A stretch of DNA of 64,000 nt, taken from assembly GCA_900542015.1 (NCBI GenBank), contig UQLY01000010.1, forward strand, positions 1 to 64,000. Direction: 5' to 3'. Origin of the DNA: an uncultured Lachnospiraceae bacterium. Lineage in GTDB: Bacteria; Bacillota; Clostridia; Lachnospirales; Lachnospiraceae. A model generated the notes under the pieces. It did not search any database. It had not been told where the DNA came from and was given only the letters and a program-made list of their open reading frames with translations. This document shows positions 1 through 7,929 of the stretch, piece by piece. The first letter of the stretch is position 1, and each line of letters starts with the position of its first letter. Both the position numbers and the translations under genes were made by a program.

Positions 1-2
1 TG

Positions 3-347
3 CATTATGAATATTACAGTCTTGATGGCACACAGGAAGTACCGCCGGATTATACGGAAATCTCCTTTGTATGTTTGAGGTCGGATGGGCGTCTGGAACT
101 TCCAAGTACAGTAGAAATCGCTTGCAGGAGTGCCAGTCGGAGGGTGCCTGAGTTGGAAGGCTTTCACTTCCACACTTTAAGACACACTTACACCACCAAT
201 CTTCTGACAAGCGGAGCACAGCCAAAGGAAGTGCAGGAACTGTTAGGTCATTCCGATGTGCGTACCACAATGAATGTTTATGCCCACGCCACAAGGGAAG
301 CAAAGCGGACTTCCGCAAGGCTTTTGGATAAGGTGGTGGGGCAATAA
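3..347 (+). CDS. Tyrosine recombinase / integrase, C-terminal part (5' end outside window)
   Basis: The frame is open from the window edge and gives 114 residues of the catalytic domain of a phage/ICE-type tyrosine recombinase. Visible catalytic motifs are HTLRHTYTT (the HxxR pair), LGHSDVRTTM (second conserved His) and the presumed nucleophile Tyr in MNVYAHAT, followed by the usual short basic tail. Enzymes of this family cut and rejoin attachment sites to integrate or excise an element. The gene reads toward the element end, and a hairpin follows at once, then a truncated host gene, so the element boundary should lie between here and about position 454. Only the N-terminus is missing, because of the window edge, so activity cannot be judged. 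The motifs make the family call firm. Whether the element is an ICE or a prophage cannot be told. Confidence 0.9.
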   Translation, partial: HYEYYSLDGTQEVPPDYTEISFVCLRSDGRLELPSTVEIACRSASRRVPELEGFHFHTLRHTYTTNLLTSGAQPKEVQELLGHSDVRTTMNVYAHATREAKRTSARLLDKVVGQ

Positions 348-355
348 GAAAAAAC

Positions 356-396
356 TTTCCCTTGTAAGTTGCCCATAAGGGCAAAAACAAGGGAAA
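356..396 (+). terminator. Nested hairpin after the integrase gene
   Basis: TTTCCCTTGT at 356-365 pairs perfectly with ACAAGGGAAA at 387-396, and an inner GCCC-ATAA-GGGC hairpin lies at 371-382. It starts 9 bases after the integrase stop. There is no long T-run, so it may be a weak terminator or part of the element end that carries the attachment site. Confidence 0.5.
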
Positions 397-453
397 ATAC
401 ATACAGTTTCATAGTATGAGGCTCTGGAAGCTTTGTAAAATAAGGAAAGTTAG

Positions 454-1755
454 TTAGATAACTCGATAAATGTCAATTTATTAAAAGACGAAGATGTAGA
501 GATTATTGAAGAAAATAATATCAGCCTTATTGTGATTCATGTTCCAAGAGCTGATTATAACATGCGTCCTGTATATGTTGGTGAAAACCCATATAAGGGA
601 ACATATAAAAGGAATCATGAGGGCGATTATCATGCAACAGAGCATGAGATCCGAGGAATGATAAGAGATCAGAATCCAGAAGGCAATGATAATCAGATTA
701 TTGAGTATTATACGATGGACGATATTGATAAAGAGACGTTAAGAAAGTATCGTCAGATTTTTGAGATTAGAAATGAGAGTCATGTATGGAATTCTTTGGA
801 TGATAAGTCTTTTCTTGAAAAATTGGGTGGTTACAGAAAGGACAGAAGAACTGGTGTAGAAGGGCTTACTTTAGCCGGGCTTTTTATGTTTGGTACAGGA
901 CAGGCTATCAGAGATCGTTTTGATAATGTCTTTATGGATTATCGAAATGAAAGTCAAGTGACAACAGATATCCGCTGGAATGACAGAATTACCTATGATG
1001 GAACATGGGAAAATAATCTGTTTAATTTTTTTACAAAGGTAACACCAAAGTTGATGGAGGATTTAAAAAAGCCATTCAAGTTAGAAGGTGGTGTTCAGCG
1101 TATAGACGATACATCTGTGCATGAAGCCGTTCGTGAAGGATTCGTAAATATGATTATTCATGCGGATTATCTGATGGATGCCGGAGTCTTGAAAGTAATC
1201 AAGAAGTCGAATGAATTTGAATTTACAAATCCAGGGATCTTGAAACTTCCGCTTGAAGATATTTATCGTGGTGGTAACTCAAAGTCAAGAAATCCCCATA
1301 TGCAGACCATGCTCAGACTGGTTGGATTTGGAGATAATGCCGGTTCTGGTTTCCCGACGATTCTTGATGTGTGGAAGTCGGAAGGTTGGATAGAGCCCCA
1401 ACTAATCGAAGACACAATTCTTGATCAGGTAACGCTTGTTATGAAGATGGAGAATGAAACTGATGAAAATGTCATAGAAAATGTCATAGAAAATGTCATA
1501 GAAATTTCAGGAGAAAAGATCAAAGAATTTATGCCTGAGTATTCTAAGAAGAAGATTGCTAAAGCCTGTGAAATACTTAAAATGATTTCTGAAAATCCGA
1601 ATGTTTCTATTGATGAATTAAGAAAGGCATTGGATGTTACTGATAGAACAATCGCAAGATATATAGCGGAATTAAAGAATAAAGGTATTATAGAACGTAA
1701 GGGACCGGATAATGGTGGAGAATGGAAGATTAAATTCCACAATTGGTTGGAGTAA
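454..1755 (+). pseudogene. AlbA_2/Schlafen-type ATP-binding transcriptional regulator, 5' truncated
   Basis: The open frame (433 codons) carries the middle and C-terminal parts of the AlbA_2/'RecG-related' putative regulator family: the segment with HATEHEIRGMIRD, the ATP-binding-like middle ending GDNAGSGFPTI, and a C-terminal winged helix (VSIDELRKALDVTDRTIARY). The frame is closed by stops at 436 and 451 and has no usable start until an internal GTG at 532, which lies inside the domain. The N-terminal AlbA_2 fold, usually about 80-100 residues, is therefore absent. The lost part lies exactly where the integrated element ends, so insertion most likely separated it. Base composition is AT-rich compared with neighbours such as guaB. 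A short product from GTG 532 (407 aa) could still be made but would lack the N-terminal domain. Confidence 0.72.
1465..1500 (+). repeat. Three tandem 12-bp repeats (GAAAATGTCATA) coding ENVI
   Basis: Three perfect copies of GAAAATGTCATA encode ENVIENVIENVI in the linker before the winged helix of the truncated AlbA-type regulator. Short in-frame V/I-T/E-N repeats at this place are common in the family. Copy number may vary by slippage without breaking the frame. Confidence 0.9.
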
Positions 1756-1789
1756 GATTTGCCTAACCAGTGCCGGGCGGTCTTGTGTA

Positions 1790-1818
1790 TTGACATTTAA
1801 AACAATAACCGCTATACT
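1790..1818 (+). promoter_or_regulatory. Consensus sigma-A promoter for the 28-aa small ORF
   Basis: TTGACA at 1790-1795 and TATACT at 1813-1818 are separated by 17 bp, close to ideal. It begins 34 bases after the truncated regulator's stop and drives the region holding the small ORF, possibly reading on to rtcB if the weak terminator leaks. Confidence 0.8.
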
Positions 1819-1885
1819 TACTCCCGGACAAAGAGCTCGAACTTTGTATTGCAACAGGAAACCCCGGATTCATAAGGAGGACAAT

Positions 1886-1972
1886 ATGCAGCGCAGAATG
1901 AAAATGAACGACAATTTTATAACTCGTAAACAAGGTGTGATTGTCCTTAGGGATCATGAAAGGGGATTTTAA
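1886..1972 (+). CDS. Small 28-aa basic protein of unknown function
   Basis: The ORF starts at ATG with a full AAGGAGGA ribosome site 5 bases upstream (AAGGAGGACAATATG) and encodes 28 residues beginning MQRRMKMNDNFITRKQG and ending RDHERGF. It is rich in Arg/Lys and has no membrane segment or cysteine. A nearly perfect promoter lies 68 bases upstream of the start, and a hairpin with a T-run follows about 58 bases after the stop, so it has the anatomy of its own transcription unit. I do not recognise the sequence. It could be a genuine small protein, a leader peptide for rtcB, or the leftover N-terminus of a larger gene. The combination of promoter and ribosome site is the only evidence. Confidence 0.5.
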   Translation: MQRRMKMNDNFITRKQGVIVLRDHERGF

Positions 1973-2030
1973 CAGCTTTTGTGTTATTTCGCATTTGTAT
2001 GATTAGCAATGATAAATTTTGGATGATCAG

Positions 2031-2054
2031 CACCTTTACTCAGGGTGTTTTTTT
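2031..2054 (+). terminator. Weak intrinsic terminator between the small ORF and rtcB
   Basis: CACCTT (2031-2036) pairs with AGGGTG (2042-2047), including one G-U pair, and is followed by seven T residues. The stem is short, so read-through to rtcB is likely. Confidence 0.5.
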
Positions 2055-2127
2055 GATGCAGTTTTTTATGAAATAGATATAAAGCGATAGGAGATCAAAG
2101 AAACATCTTATGTAAGAAAGGATTTTT

Positions 2128-3264
2128 GTGATGATAACAATATACGGAAAATATACAAATGCTTTGGTTTATACAACAAACAATGAACAATTTGCAATCG
2201 ATGACTATGCGCGTAAGCAATTACAGATGATCTGCGACCATCCAAGCGCTGCGGGGAGCAAAATCCGTGTTATGCCGGATGTTCATCCCGGCAAAGTGGG
2301 CACGATCGGTCTGACCATGACGGTAGGCGATTCCCTGCTTCCGAGTCTGGTTGGCGTGGATATCGGCTGCGGCATGACCATTGCAAAGCTCAAAACAAAA
2401 AATATAGAATTTCAAAAACTGGATACGGTGATCCGCGAGAATGTGCCGTCCGGCGGAAAGATCAGAAAAACGGCGCATAAAATCAGCCGCAGCGTTGATC
2501 TTAGTCAGTTGTATTGTTATAAAGCGATTGATCATAAAAAGGCGGAATTAAGCATCGGGACGCTCGGAGGCGGAAATCATTTTATTGAGGCGGACCGGGA
2601 TGAAGAAGGCAATATTTATCTTGTGATCCATTCCGGCAGCCGCCATCTGGGCATGGAAGTGACCGAGTATTATCTCAAGGAAGGGCAGCACGCATCGCAG
2701 ATGAAGAAACAGGGACATGCGCCTTATGAAATGACCTGTCTGGAGGGCGGACTCTTAGAAGCGTATTTTCATGATCTGGCTGTTACGCAGGAATACGCAA
2801 GGTTAAACAGAGAGGCTATGATCGATGAAATCGTGCGCGGTATGAAATGGCGCATTCTGGACAGCTATACCTGTATCCACAATTATGTTGATTTTTCGGG
2901 TGAAATTCCTGTTCTGCGAAAAGGAGCGATCCGGGCGGATGCCGGAGAAAAGGTGATTATTCCCATCAATATGCGGGATGGAATTATTTTAGGAACCGGT
3001 CTTGGCAATGAAGAATGGAATTGTTCCGCGCCTCACGGCTCGGGTAGGATTTATAAACGCTCCGAAGTAAAAGAACATCATACGGTCTCTGAATTTAAGA
3101 AAGCAATGGAAGGCATTCATTCCGTCTGCGTCAATCAGGATACTCTGGATGAGTCTCCCTTTGCTTACCGGAAGATGGACGACATTATCGACGTAATCGG
3201 AGCAACGGTCACGGTTAATAAGCTCCTAAAGCCTGTATACAACTTTAAAGCAGGCGGAAAATGA
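2128..3264 (+). CDS. rtcB: RtcB-family RNA-splicing ligase
   Basis: The 378-aa protein matches RtcB, the GTP- and Mn-dependent ligase that joins 3'-phosphate or 2',3'-cyclic phosphate RNA ends to 5'-OH ends, in the cytoplasm. Visible family motifs are DVHPGK (residues 51-56), VGVDIGCGM with the metal-binding Cys81, GGGNHF (H151), HSGSRHLG (168-175), and APHGSGR with His303 at the position guanylylated in the family. It is somewhat shorter than the roughly 400-residue E. coli enzyme. The start ATG is preceded by GAAAGGA. No archease or release-factor H gene, common RtcB partners, is adjacent. It stands alone between the small ORF and the TetR operon. In bacteria the enzyme is linked to RNA repair after endonuclease damage, but the substrate here is unknown. 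Confidence 0.93.
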   Translation: MMITIYGKYTNALVYTTNNEQFAIDDYARKQLQMICDHPSAAGSKIRVMPDVHPGKVGTIGLTMTVGDSLLPSLVGVDIGCGMTIAKLKTKNIEFQKLDTVIRENVPSGGKIRKTAHKISRSVDLSQLYCYKAIDHKKAELSIGTLGGGNHFIEADRDEEGNIYLVIHSGSRHLGMEVTEYYLKEGQHASQMKKQGHAPYEMTCLEGGLLEAYFHDLAVTQEYARLNREAMIDEIVRGMKWRILDSYTCIHNYVDFSGEIPVLRKGAIRADAGEKVIIPINMRDGIILGTGLGNEEWNCSAPHGSGRIYKRSEVKEHHTVSEFKKAMEGIHSVCVNQDTLDESPFAYRKMDDIIDVIGATVTVNKLLKPVYNFKAGGK

Positions 3265-3285
3265 GTGAAAAACCGCTGTCGCCTA

Positions 3286-3313
3286 TTGACGCTTTAGCAA
3301 TTTCGAGTATAAT
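3286..3313 (+). promoter_or_regulatory. Promoter of the TetR-ABC exporter operon
   Basis: TTGACG (3286-3291) and TATAAT (3308-3313) with a 16-bp spacer lie 48 bases before the TetR start codon and follow rtcB closely. No other promoter is evident before the ABC genes, so the three genes probably share this one. Confidence 0.7.
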
Positions 3314-3361
3314 AAAACATATGATGCAAAACGCGCGATTTAGAAAAAGGAGAATGACAAT

Positions 3362-3928
3362 ATGCCGCCAAAAGCGAAATTTACAAGAGATGAAATTATT
3401 GAAGCTGCATTAGATATTGTCAAAACAGATGGATTCGAGGCATTGACCTCCAGAGCGTTAGGAACGCGCCTCGGCAGTTCGGCGAGACCGATTTTTACTG
3501 TATTCCATAATATGGATGAAGTGCAGCAAGCCGTGATTAAGTCCGCCAAAACGCTATATAAGGAATATGTCAATAAAGGCTTAACGGAGGAACACCCCTT
3601 TAAGGGCGTAGGGACGCAATATATTCTCTTTTCTATTCATGAGCCAAAACTGTTTCAACTTCTGTTTATGACGGAACAACCGCAAATGCCAAATTTAGCG
3701 GGGATACTTCCATTGATAGAGGAAACCTATGATAAAATTCTTTTGTCGATTCAGGAAGATTACGGGCTTGACGAATTTTTGGCTGAAAAGCTATATCATC
3801 ACCTTTGGATCTATACACACGGCATCGCAACGCTTTGCGCTACCAAAATGTGCCGCTTTACAGGCGATGAAATCAGTTCGATGATAACAGAGGTGTGTAT
3901 AAGCATTTTGAAAAATATAGGGGGATGA
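3362..3928 (+). CDS. TetR/AcrR-family transcriptional regulator
   Basis: The 188-aa protein has an N-terminal TetR helix-turn-helix (residues about 8-52, FTRDEIIEAALDIVKTDG then LTSRALGTRLG) and an all-helical C-terminal ligand-binding part that differs from classical TetR. Such proteins repress adjacent transporter genes until a ligand binds. The ribosome site AAAGGAGA sits before the ATG. It is followed after 7 bases by an ABC ATPase and an FtsX-type permease, which implies autoregulation of a small export operon. The ligand is unknown. Confidence 0.88.
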   Translation: MPPKAKFTRDEIIEAALDIVKTDGFEALTSRALGTRLGSSARPIFTVFHNMDEVQQAVIKSAKTLYKEYVNKGLTEEHPFKGVGTQYILFSIHEPKLFQLLFMTEQPQMPNLAGILPLIEETYDKILLSIQEDYGLDEFLAEKLYHHLWIYTHGIATLCATKMCRFTGDEISSMITEVCISILKNIGG

Positions 3929-3935
3929 AAAAGTC

Positions 3936-4628
3936 ATGATTAAAGTGAAGAATATTATAAAATCATATGGAAACGGAGAGAGCCGTTTTCCGGTTTTGCA
4001 AAGCATCAGTCTTGAAATAAAAGAAGGGGATTTCGTAGTTATTCTCGGTGCGTCAGGTTCCGGAAAGTCTACTTTTCTGAATATCATTTCAGGGCTTGAA
4101 CGCCCTGACAGCGGCAATGTGTTTTACGGCGGGAAAGATATCACGGCGCTTTCTGATGATAAATTGACTATGTTCCGCAAGGAAAATATAGGGTTTATTT
4201 TTCAGCAGTATTATTTGCTGCCAAACATGGACGTTGACAAAAATGTGAAAATGGGGGCGGATTTGTCGGACAACAAAGATTATAAGGAAGTGATCGAAGC
4301 GGTTGGGCTTTTAGAGAAACTGCACAAATATCCTGGCGAGCTTTCAGGCGGCGAACAGCAAAGAGTTTCCGTCGCAAGAGCATTGGCGAAAAAGCCAAAG
4401 GTACTGTTTTTGGATGAGCCGACAGGCGCGTTGGACGAGGCGACGGGCAGACAGGTACTGGATTATATCTGTAAGTTAAAAAATAAGTATGGCTTTACGA
4501 TTGTAATGGTAACACACAATTTGAATATTGCGGAAATGGCTCAAACGGTCATCAAAATGAACAGCGGTAAAATATCGGACATTTATCAGAACGATGTTCA
4601 AAAGACCGCTTACGAGATTGGATGGTGA
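3936..4628 (+). CDS. ABC transporter ATP-binding protein (MacB/LolD type)
   Basis: The 230-aa ATPase shows Walker A GASGSGKS (residues 38-45), the Q-loop IFQQY, signature LSGGEQQRVSVARAL and Walker B VLFLDEPTG followed by the D-loop ALDE and switch MVTH. It belongs to the class that powers FtsX-type permeases for lipoprotein, peptide or drug export rather than import. The ribosome site is GGGGG before ATG. It sits between its TetR regulator and its permease, 4 bases from the permease start, so translation is probably coupled. The substrate cannot be inferred from sequence. Confidence 0.93.
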   Translation: MIKVKNIIKSYGNGESRFPVLQSISLEIKEGDFVVILGASGSGKSTFLNIISGLERPDSGNVFYGGKDITALSDDKLTMFRKENIGFIFQQYYLLPNMDVDKNVKMGADLSDNKDYKEVIEAVGLLEKLHKYPGELSGGEQQRVSVARALAKKPKVLFLDEPTGALDEATGRQVLDYICKLKNKYGFTIVMVTHNLNIAEMAQTVIKMNSGKISDIYQNDVQKTAYEIGW

Positions 4629-4632
4629 CGAT

Positions 4633-5781
4633 ATGCTTATTGGAATAAAAAATGCTTCAAAGCTCGTCGGTATTTTTGTTATCTCCTGCTGCGCCGTACT
4701 TGTATGTACAATGTTTTTGAACTTTTACCTGGATGTCCGGTCTGTTGAGAGTGAAATAACATCGGAAGTGTCTATGATTTTTTATAACGCACAGGTGTCG
4801 ACAGCAAAAGTCGTTTGTCTTGTTAGCGGGGGCTGTTTGTTAATAACTTCCGTCGTTGTGCTAATGTTTTATATCGGACATTATATTGATACCCACAAAA
4901 AGGAGCTTGGGATATTAAAGGCTTTGGGATATTCAAACTTAAAAATAGCAAAAAATTTCTGGCTGTTTGGGATCAGTACGTTTATTGGCACTGTGACAGG
5001 TTTTGGCGGAGCCTTTCTTCTAATGCCAAAGTTCTATGCCCTTCAAAATGAAGATAAAATGCTTCCGGACATAGCGATACACTTTCATCCGGCTGTTTTT
5101 ATTTATTTCGTAATATTGCCGACTATATTTTTTTCGGCGCTTTCGATCGGCTTTGCCTGGTACAAATTGCATACGCCGGTTTTGCTGTTATTGAAAGATA
5201 ACCTGCAAATGACTGTTAAACCGCCTAAACACAGGACTGAAAAAAACAGAGAGCTTTCCTTTATAGAGGATTTGAAAGAGAATACTTTGAAGTCTAAAAA
5301 AGCGCTTGTATTTTTCATTATTTTTGCTTCGTTCTGCTTTTCTGCGATGACGCAGATGTCGTTTAGCATGGAAGATTTGTCAAGTGAAATGATGGGAGCG
5401 ATGATCCTCGTGATTGGTCTTGTTTTGGCGTTTACGACATTATTTCTTGCTGTTACAACAGTAATTAAAGGAAATACCAAGACAATCGCCATGATGAGGA
5501 CTTTTGGCTATTCTCAGAAAGAATGCTGCAAGGCAATTTTGGGCGGGTACAGACCCATATCTTATATCGGTTTTGCTATTGGAACAATTTATCAGTATAC
5601 ATTGCTTCGGCTTATGGTTGATATTGTATTTAAAGATGTGGATGGCGTTCCTGCATATAAATTTGATTTCCCCGCCATGATTCTTTCGCTTGTTGTTTTT
5701 ATCATAGTCTATGAAACCCTGATGTTTGCATACTCTGACAAAATAAAAAAGATTTCAATAAAAGAAATCATGCTAGAATAA
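4633..5781 (+). CDS. FtsX-like ABC transporter permease
   Basis: The 382-aa membrane protein has an N-terminal transmembrane helix (about residues 9-30), a short extracytoplasmic stretch, three helices with an FtsX-like core (the DTHKKELGILKALGYS coupling segment), a cytoplasmic linker, and a second similar set ending in KISIKEIMLE. I start it at the ATG whose product begins MLIGIKNASKL, as in similar clostridial permeases. An upstream in-frame start would overlap the ATPase gene by 35 bases without a ribosome site. It forms a transporter with the preceding ATPase. The length fits the small two-FtsX-domain class, so it appears intact. Confidence 0.87.
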   Translation: MLIGIKNASKLVGIFVISCCAVLVCTMFLNFYLDVRSVESEITSEVSMIFYNAQVSTAKVVCLVSGGCLLITSVVVLMFYIGHYIDTHKKELGILKALGYSNLKIAKNFWLFGISTFIGTVTGFGGAFLLMPKFYALQNEDKMLPDIAIHFHPAVFIYFVILPTIFFSALSIGFAWYKLHTPVLLLLKDNLQMTVKPPKHRTEKNRELSFIEDLKENTLKSKKALVFFIIFASFCFSAMTQMSFSMEDLSSEMMGAMILVIGLVLAFTTLFLAVTTVIKGNTKTIAMMRTFGYSQKECCKAILGGYRPISYIGFAIGTIYQYTLLRLMVDIVFKDVDGVPAYKFDFPAMILSLVVFIIVYETLMFAYSDKIKKISIKEIMLE

Positions 5782-5837
5782 AGGAAAATACGAAACAAGG
5801 CAAACATAAGGCGACAAAATAAGGAATGCCGGTATCA

Positions 5838-5999
5838 GGCGCCGCCGTATAAAGTAAATTGCCGTGATATCAAAGGAAACCTTCACAAAAACGCCGGTAC
5901 TTAATCCGCGTATTTTGCGGATTTACGTACCGCTGCGTTTTTGTAGAGCGAAAGCGTGTTTCCGTGATATTCCGGCAATTTACTTTATATGGCGGCGCC
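5838..5999. repeat. Palindromic element copy 1 (162 bp giant hairpin)
   Basis: The two halves pair along almost the whole length: outer arms from GGCGCCGCC through AAGTAAATTGCCG match over 26 of 27 positions, followed by inner stems ending in ATCCGC-GTATTTT-GCGGAT. A closely related element lies in opposite orientation at 37792-37947. The cores (from GGAAACC to GTTTCCGTGA) are nearly the same, including an identical 29-nt centre, but the outer arms are different sequences that are still self-complementary in each copy. It lies between the permease gene and the convergent DUF3892 gene and has no coding capacity. It may be a non-autonomous mobile repeat or a structured RNA; it could also act as a bidirectional terminator. 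Confidence 0.85.
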
Positions 6000-6013
6000 G
6001 TCCATGGTCATCC

Positions 6014-6331
6014 TTACAACTCCGCCTTCCCTGAAACCGACGGCAAATTTCCCAAATTATTTTTCTCCGTCCCGTCGGGAACGGATTTTAAATACTCTGT
6101 GTCGCCGCGGTGCGCGACTCCGACGCCGTTGATTTCCCCGGCTTTAGCGAGCGCGACGCCTTCTTCCTTGGAAACGGTTTTCCCGTCAGAGAGCTGATAG
6201 CCCGTTATCTTACCGCCGGATTTGACCAGTCCTACAATATCCTTTGCGTCGGACTTGGGTGTGGGGATATCGTCCAAAGTATTTTTGGCAAGCGCCGAGG
6301 TAAAATCAGTATCTGCATTTTGCTGTTTCAT
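6014..6331 (-). CDS. DUF3892-domain protein
   Basis: The 105-aa soluble protein carries the DUF3892 pattern in its second half: DIVGLVKSGGKITGYQLSDG, KEEGVALAKAGEINGVGVA and RGDTEYLKSVPDG. The function of the family is unknown; it is common in Firmicutes. The start ATG follows AAAGGAG on the minus strand with good spacing. The gene is alone, and its 3' end stops 14 bases from palindromic element copy 1. No signal peptide or membrane segment is visible. Confidence 0.8.
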   Translation of the reverse strand: MKQQNADTDFTSALAKNTLDDIPTPKSDAKDIVGLVKSGGKITGYQLSDGKTVSKEEGVALAKAGEINGVGVAHRGDTEYLKSVPDGTEKNNLGNLPSVSGKAEL

Positions 6332-6517
6332 ATGGAATGCTCCTTTCTGTCATACTGGCTGTCATATCGAGGATATTATTTGCAGGGAAATAGGAAATAT
6401 GCGGCGAAGCAATAGGAAAAATAAGGAAAAACCGGAAAATTTTTTCAAATTTCATAAAAAGAACGATTTGCAGGAAGACGGCATATGATAGAAACGAGAT
6501 CAAGGAAAAGGATTTTT

Positions 6518-7012
6518 ATGATGAAGCAGATTACACCACGTTTGACATTTGTCCGTCTGTTGGAACAGAGCAGACCCCAGGCGGTGGCATGGGTCCGGGG
6601 CAATGAAGCCAATCCGCAGTTAAGCGGGCTGGTAAAATTTTATGCGACGCCGCACGGAGGCGTGCTGGTGGAAGCGGAAATCTTCGGACTGCCGGATATC
6701 GATACGCCCTCTTCCACGGATTTTTACGCTATGCACATTCATGAAAACGGGGATTGTTCGGACGATTTTGCGAAAGCGGGAAAACATTACAACCCCACCG
6801 GTCAGCCTCATCCCTATCATGCGGGCGATATGCTCCCTCTTATGGGCAACCGGGGTTATGCCTGGCTTACTTTTTATGACAAACGCTTTACCGTACCCGA
6901 GATTGTGGGAAAATCGGTGATTATCCATGCAAGGCGGGACGATTTTACAACCCAGCCTTCGGGAGACGCTGGAGAAATGATCGGCTGCGGGGTCATTGTA
7001 GTGGAGAAATAA
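6518..7012 (+). CDS. Cu/Zn superoxide dismutase-like protein
   Basis: The 164-aa protein has the Cu/Zn-SOD ligand set in order: H73 and H75 in AMHIHENGDC, bridging H90 in KHYNP, H98, H101 and D104 in HPYHAGD, and H137 in IIHARRDD; C80 and C157 match the disulfide pair. The enzyme class converts superoxide to peroxide and oxygen. Two oddities are seen. There is no signal peptide, whereas bacterial Cu/Zn SODs are normally exported, and the position of the active-site arginine three residues before the last Cys is Met154. The start at ATG-ATG follows AAGGAAAAGGA; an ATG 11 codons upstream lacks a ribosome site. It may be a low-activity SOD or a copper-binding relative. Confidence 0.82.
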   Translation: MMKQITPRLTFVRLLEQSRPQAVAWVRGNEANPQLSGLVKFYATPHGGVLVEAEIFGLPDIDTPSSTDFYAMHIHENGDCSDDFAKAGKHYNPTGQPHPYHAGDMLPLMGNRGYAWLTFYDKRFTVPEIVGKSVIIHARRDDFTTQPSGDAGEMIGCGVIVVEK

Positions 7013-7052
7013 AACGCTTGAAAAGATCGGTAAAGAAAAGGCGGCAACCTGA

Positions 7053-7718
7053 TTACTCCTCCAGCAAATACCTCAAAAAATCTACCGCCGTATCCTGACG
7101 GGAGGAGAGGTTGCCGATAGCAAAATAAGGGTCCACGCTGTCCTCGTATAAGACGCTGATTTTATCGAGATCTCCTATATAAACGGCAACCGGCACTCTG
7201 CCGTCGTCTTCGTAGGTGTGGTAGATCAGTCTGTCTTTTAATTTCTCATACAGGTCTTCGGGAAGAACGGACTCTATATTGGCAAGATAAGCCTGATCGG
7301 CGCAGCTTTCCATGACCCAGTCAGGCGCGATGAGCACGTCGATTTTGCCGTTCTCAAAAAAAGCCGAGAGCTTCTGGGAATTTGCTACGTCCATATTATC
7401 ATTCCGGTCTTCGTACATTTGCAGATTGACGTCCAGCGTTGCGGGATTGACGTCGGTGTCGATGTCTCGGGAAAGGACATAATCGGATAATAAATCGGTC
7501 TGGTCCGCGGAATAAATGTTGCAGTTTACCATTGCGGCATAGATGGAAGGCTCTTTGCTTTCTTCCACAAAGTGAAAAATCAGGGAGATAACGCAGCACA
7601 CGCCGATAACGCCCAGCATAATCGGTTTCCAGTGGTAATACCAGAAATACTTAAAACGCTCCCATTTGCTTTTTTCTCTCATTTTTTCTTTATTTTCTTC
7701 GATTTCATCCCTTAACAT
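7053..7718 (-). CDS. Membrane-anchored protein of unknown function
   Basis: The 221-aa protein begins with about 30 charged cytoplasmic residues, has one transmembrane helix at about residues 33-52 (IMLGVIGVCCVISLIF), and then an extracytoplasmic domain of about 165 residues rich in Asp/Tyr. The outer domain contains a segment FENGKIDVLIAPDWVM that resembles ligand-binding lobes of solute-binding proteins, but I cannot assign a family. The start ATG follows AAGGGTCG, and a strong promoter lies upstream on the same strand. It ends 41 bases from the SOD-like gene, convergent with it. Confidence 0.7.
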   Translation of the reverse strand: MLRDEIEENKEKMREKSKWERFKYFWYYHWKPIMLGVIGVCCVISLIFHFVEESKEPSIYAAMVNCNIYSADQTDLLSDYVLSRDIDTDVNPATLDVNLQMYEDRNDNMDVANSQKLSAFFENGKIDVLIAPDWVMESCADQAYLANIESVLPEDLYEKLKDRLIYHTYEDDGRVPVAVYIGDLDKISVLYEDSVDPYFAIGNLSSRQDTAVDFLRYLLEE

Positions 7719-7764
7719 AAATAAACGACCCTTCTAAAGCGAATATTGCCAAAACACTTGTATT

Positions 7765-7793
7765 ATCATAGTATGAGGGGCGAAAAGTGTCAA
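7765..7793 (-). promoter_or_regulatory. Promoter of the anchored unknown gene (minus strand)
   Basis: Reading the minus strand, TTGACA (7793-7788) and TATGAT (7770-7765) are 17 bp apart and lie about 47 bases before the start codon at 7718. Confidence 0.75.
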
Positions 7794-7929
7794 CGAACTT
7801 CACGGAAATTTCACGAACGGAAGCAAAAATTTATTTTTCCCGCAACCCCAAGTTGCTGGGACGCAAGTAATAGGTGGTTGATTTCATAACGGCTTTCAAG
7901 TACAATTTTTTACGGTGGAGGTACGACAG

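Noticed and set aside
1712..1972. 86-codon frame spanning the promoter of the small ORF
   Set aside because: It would overlap the end of the truncated regulator and run through a consensus promoter; the inner 28-codon ORF has the ribosome site.
5838..5999. Intrinsic terminator as full explanation of palindromic copy 1
   Set aside because: The stem is far longer than needed, has no T-run at its end, and recurs elsewhere with a conserved core, so a terminator alone does not explain it.
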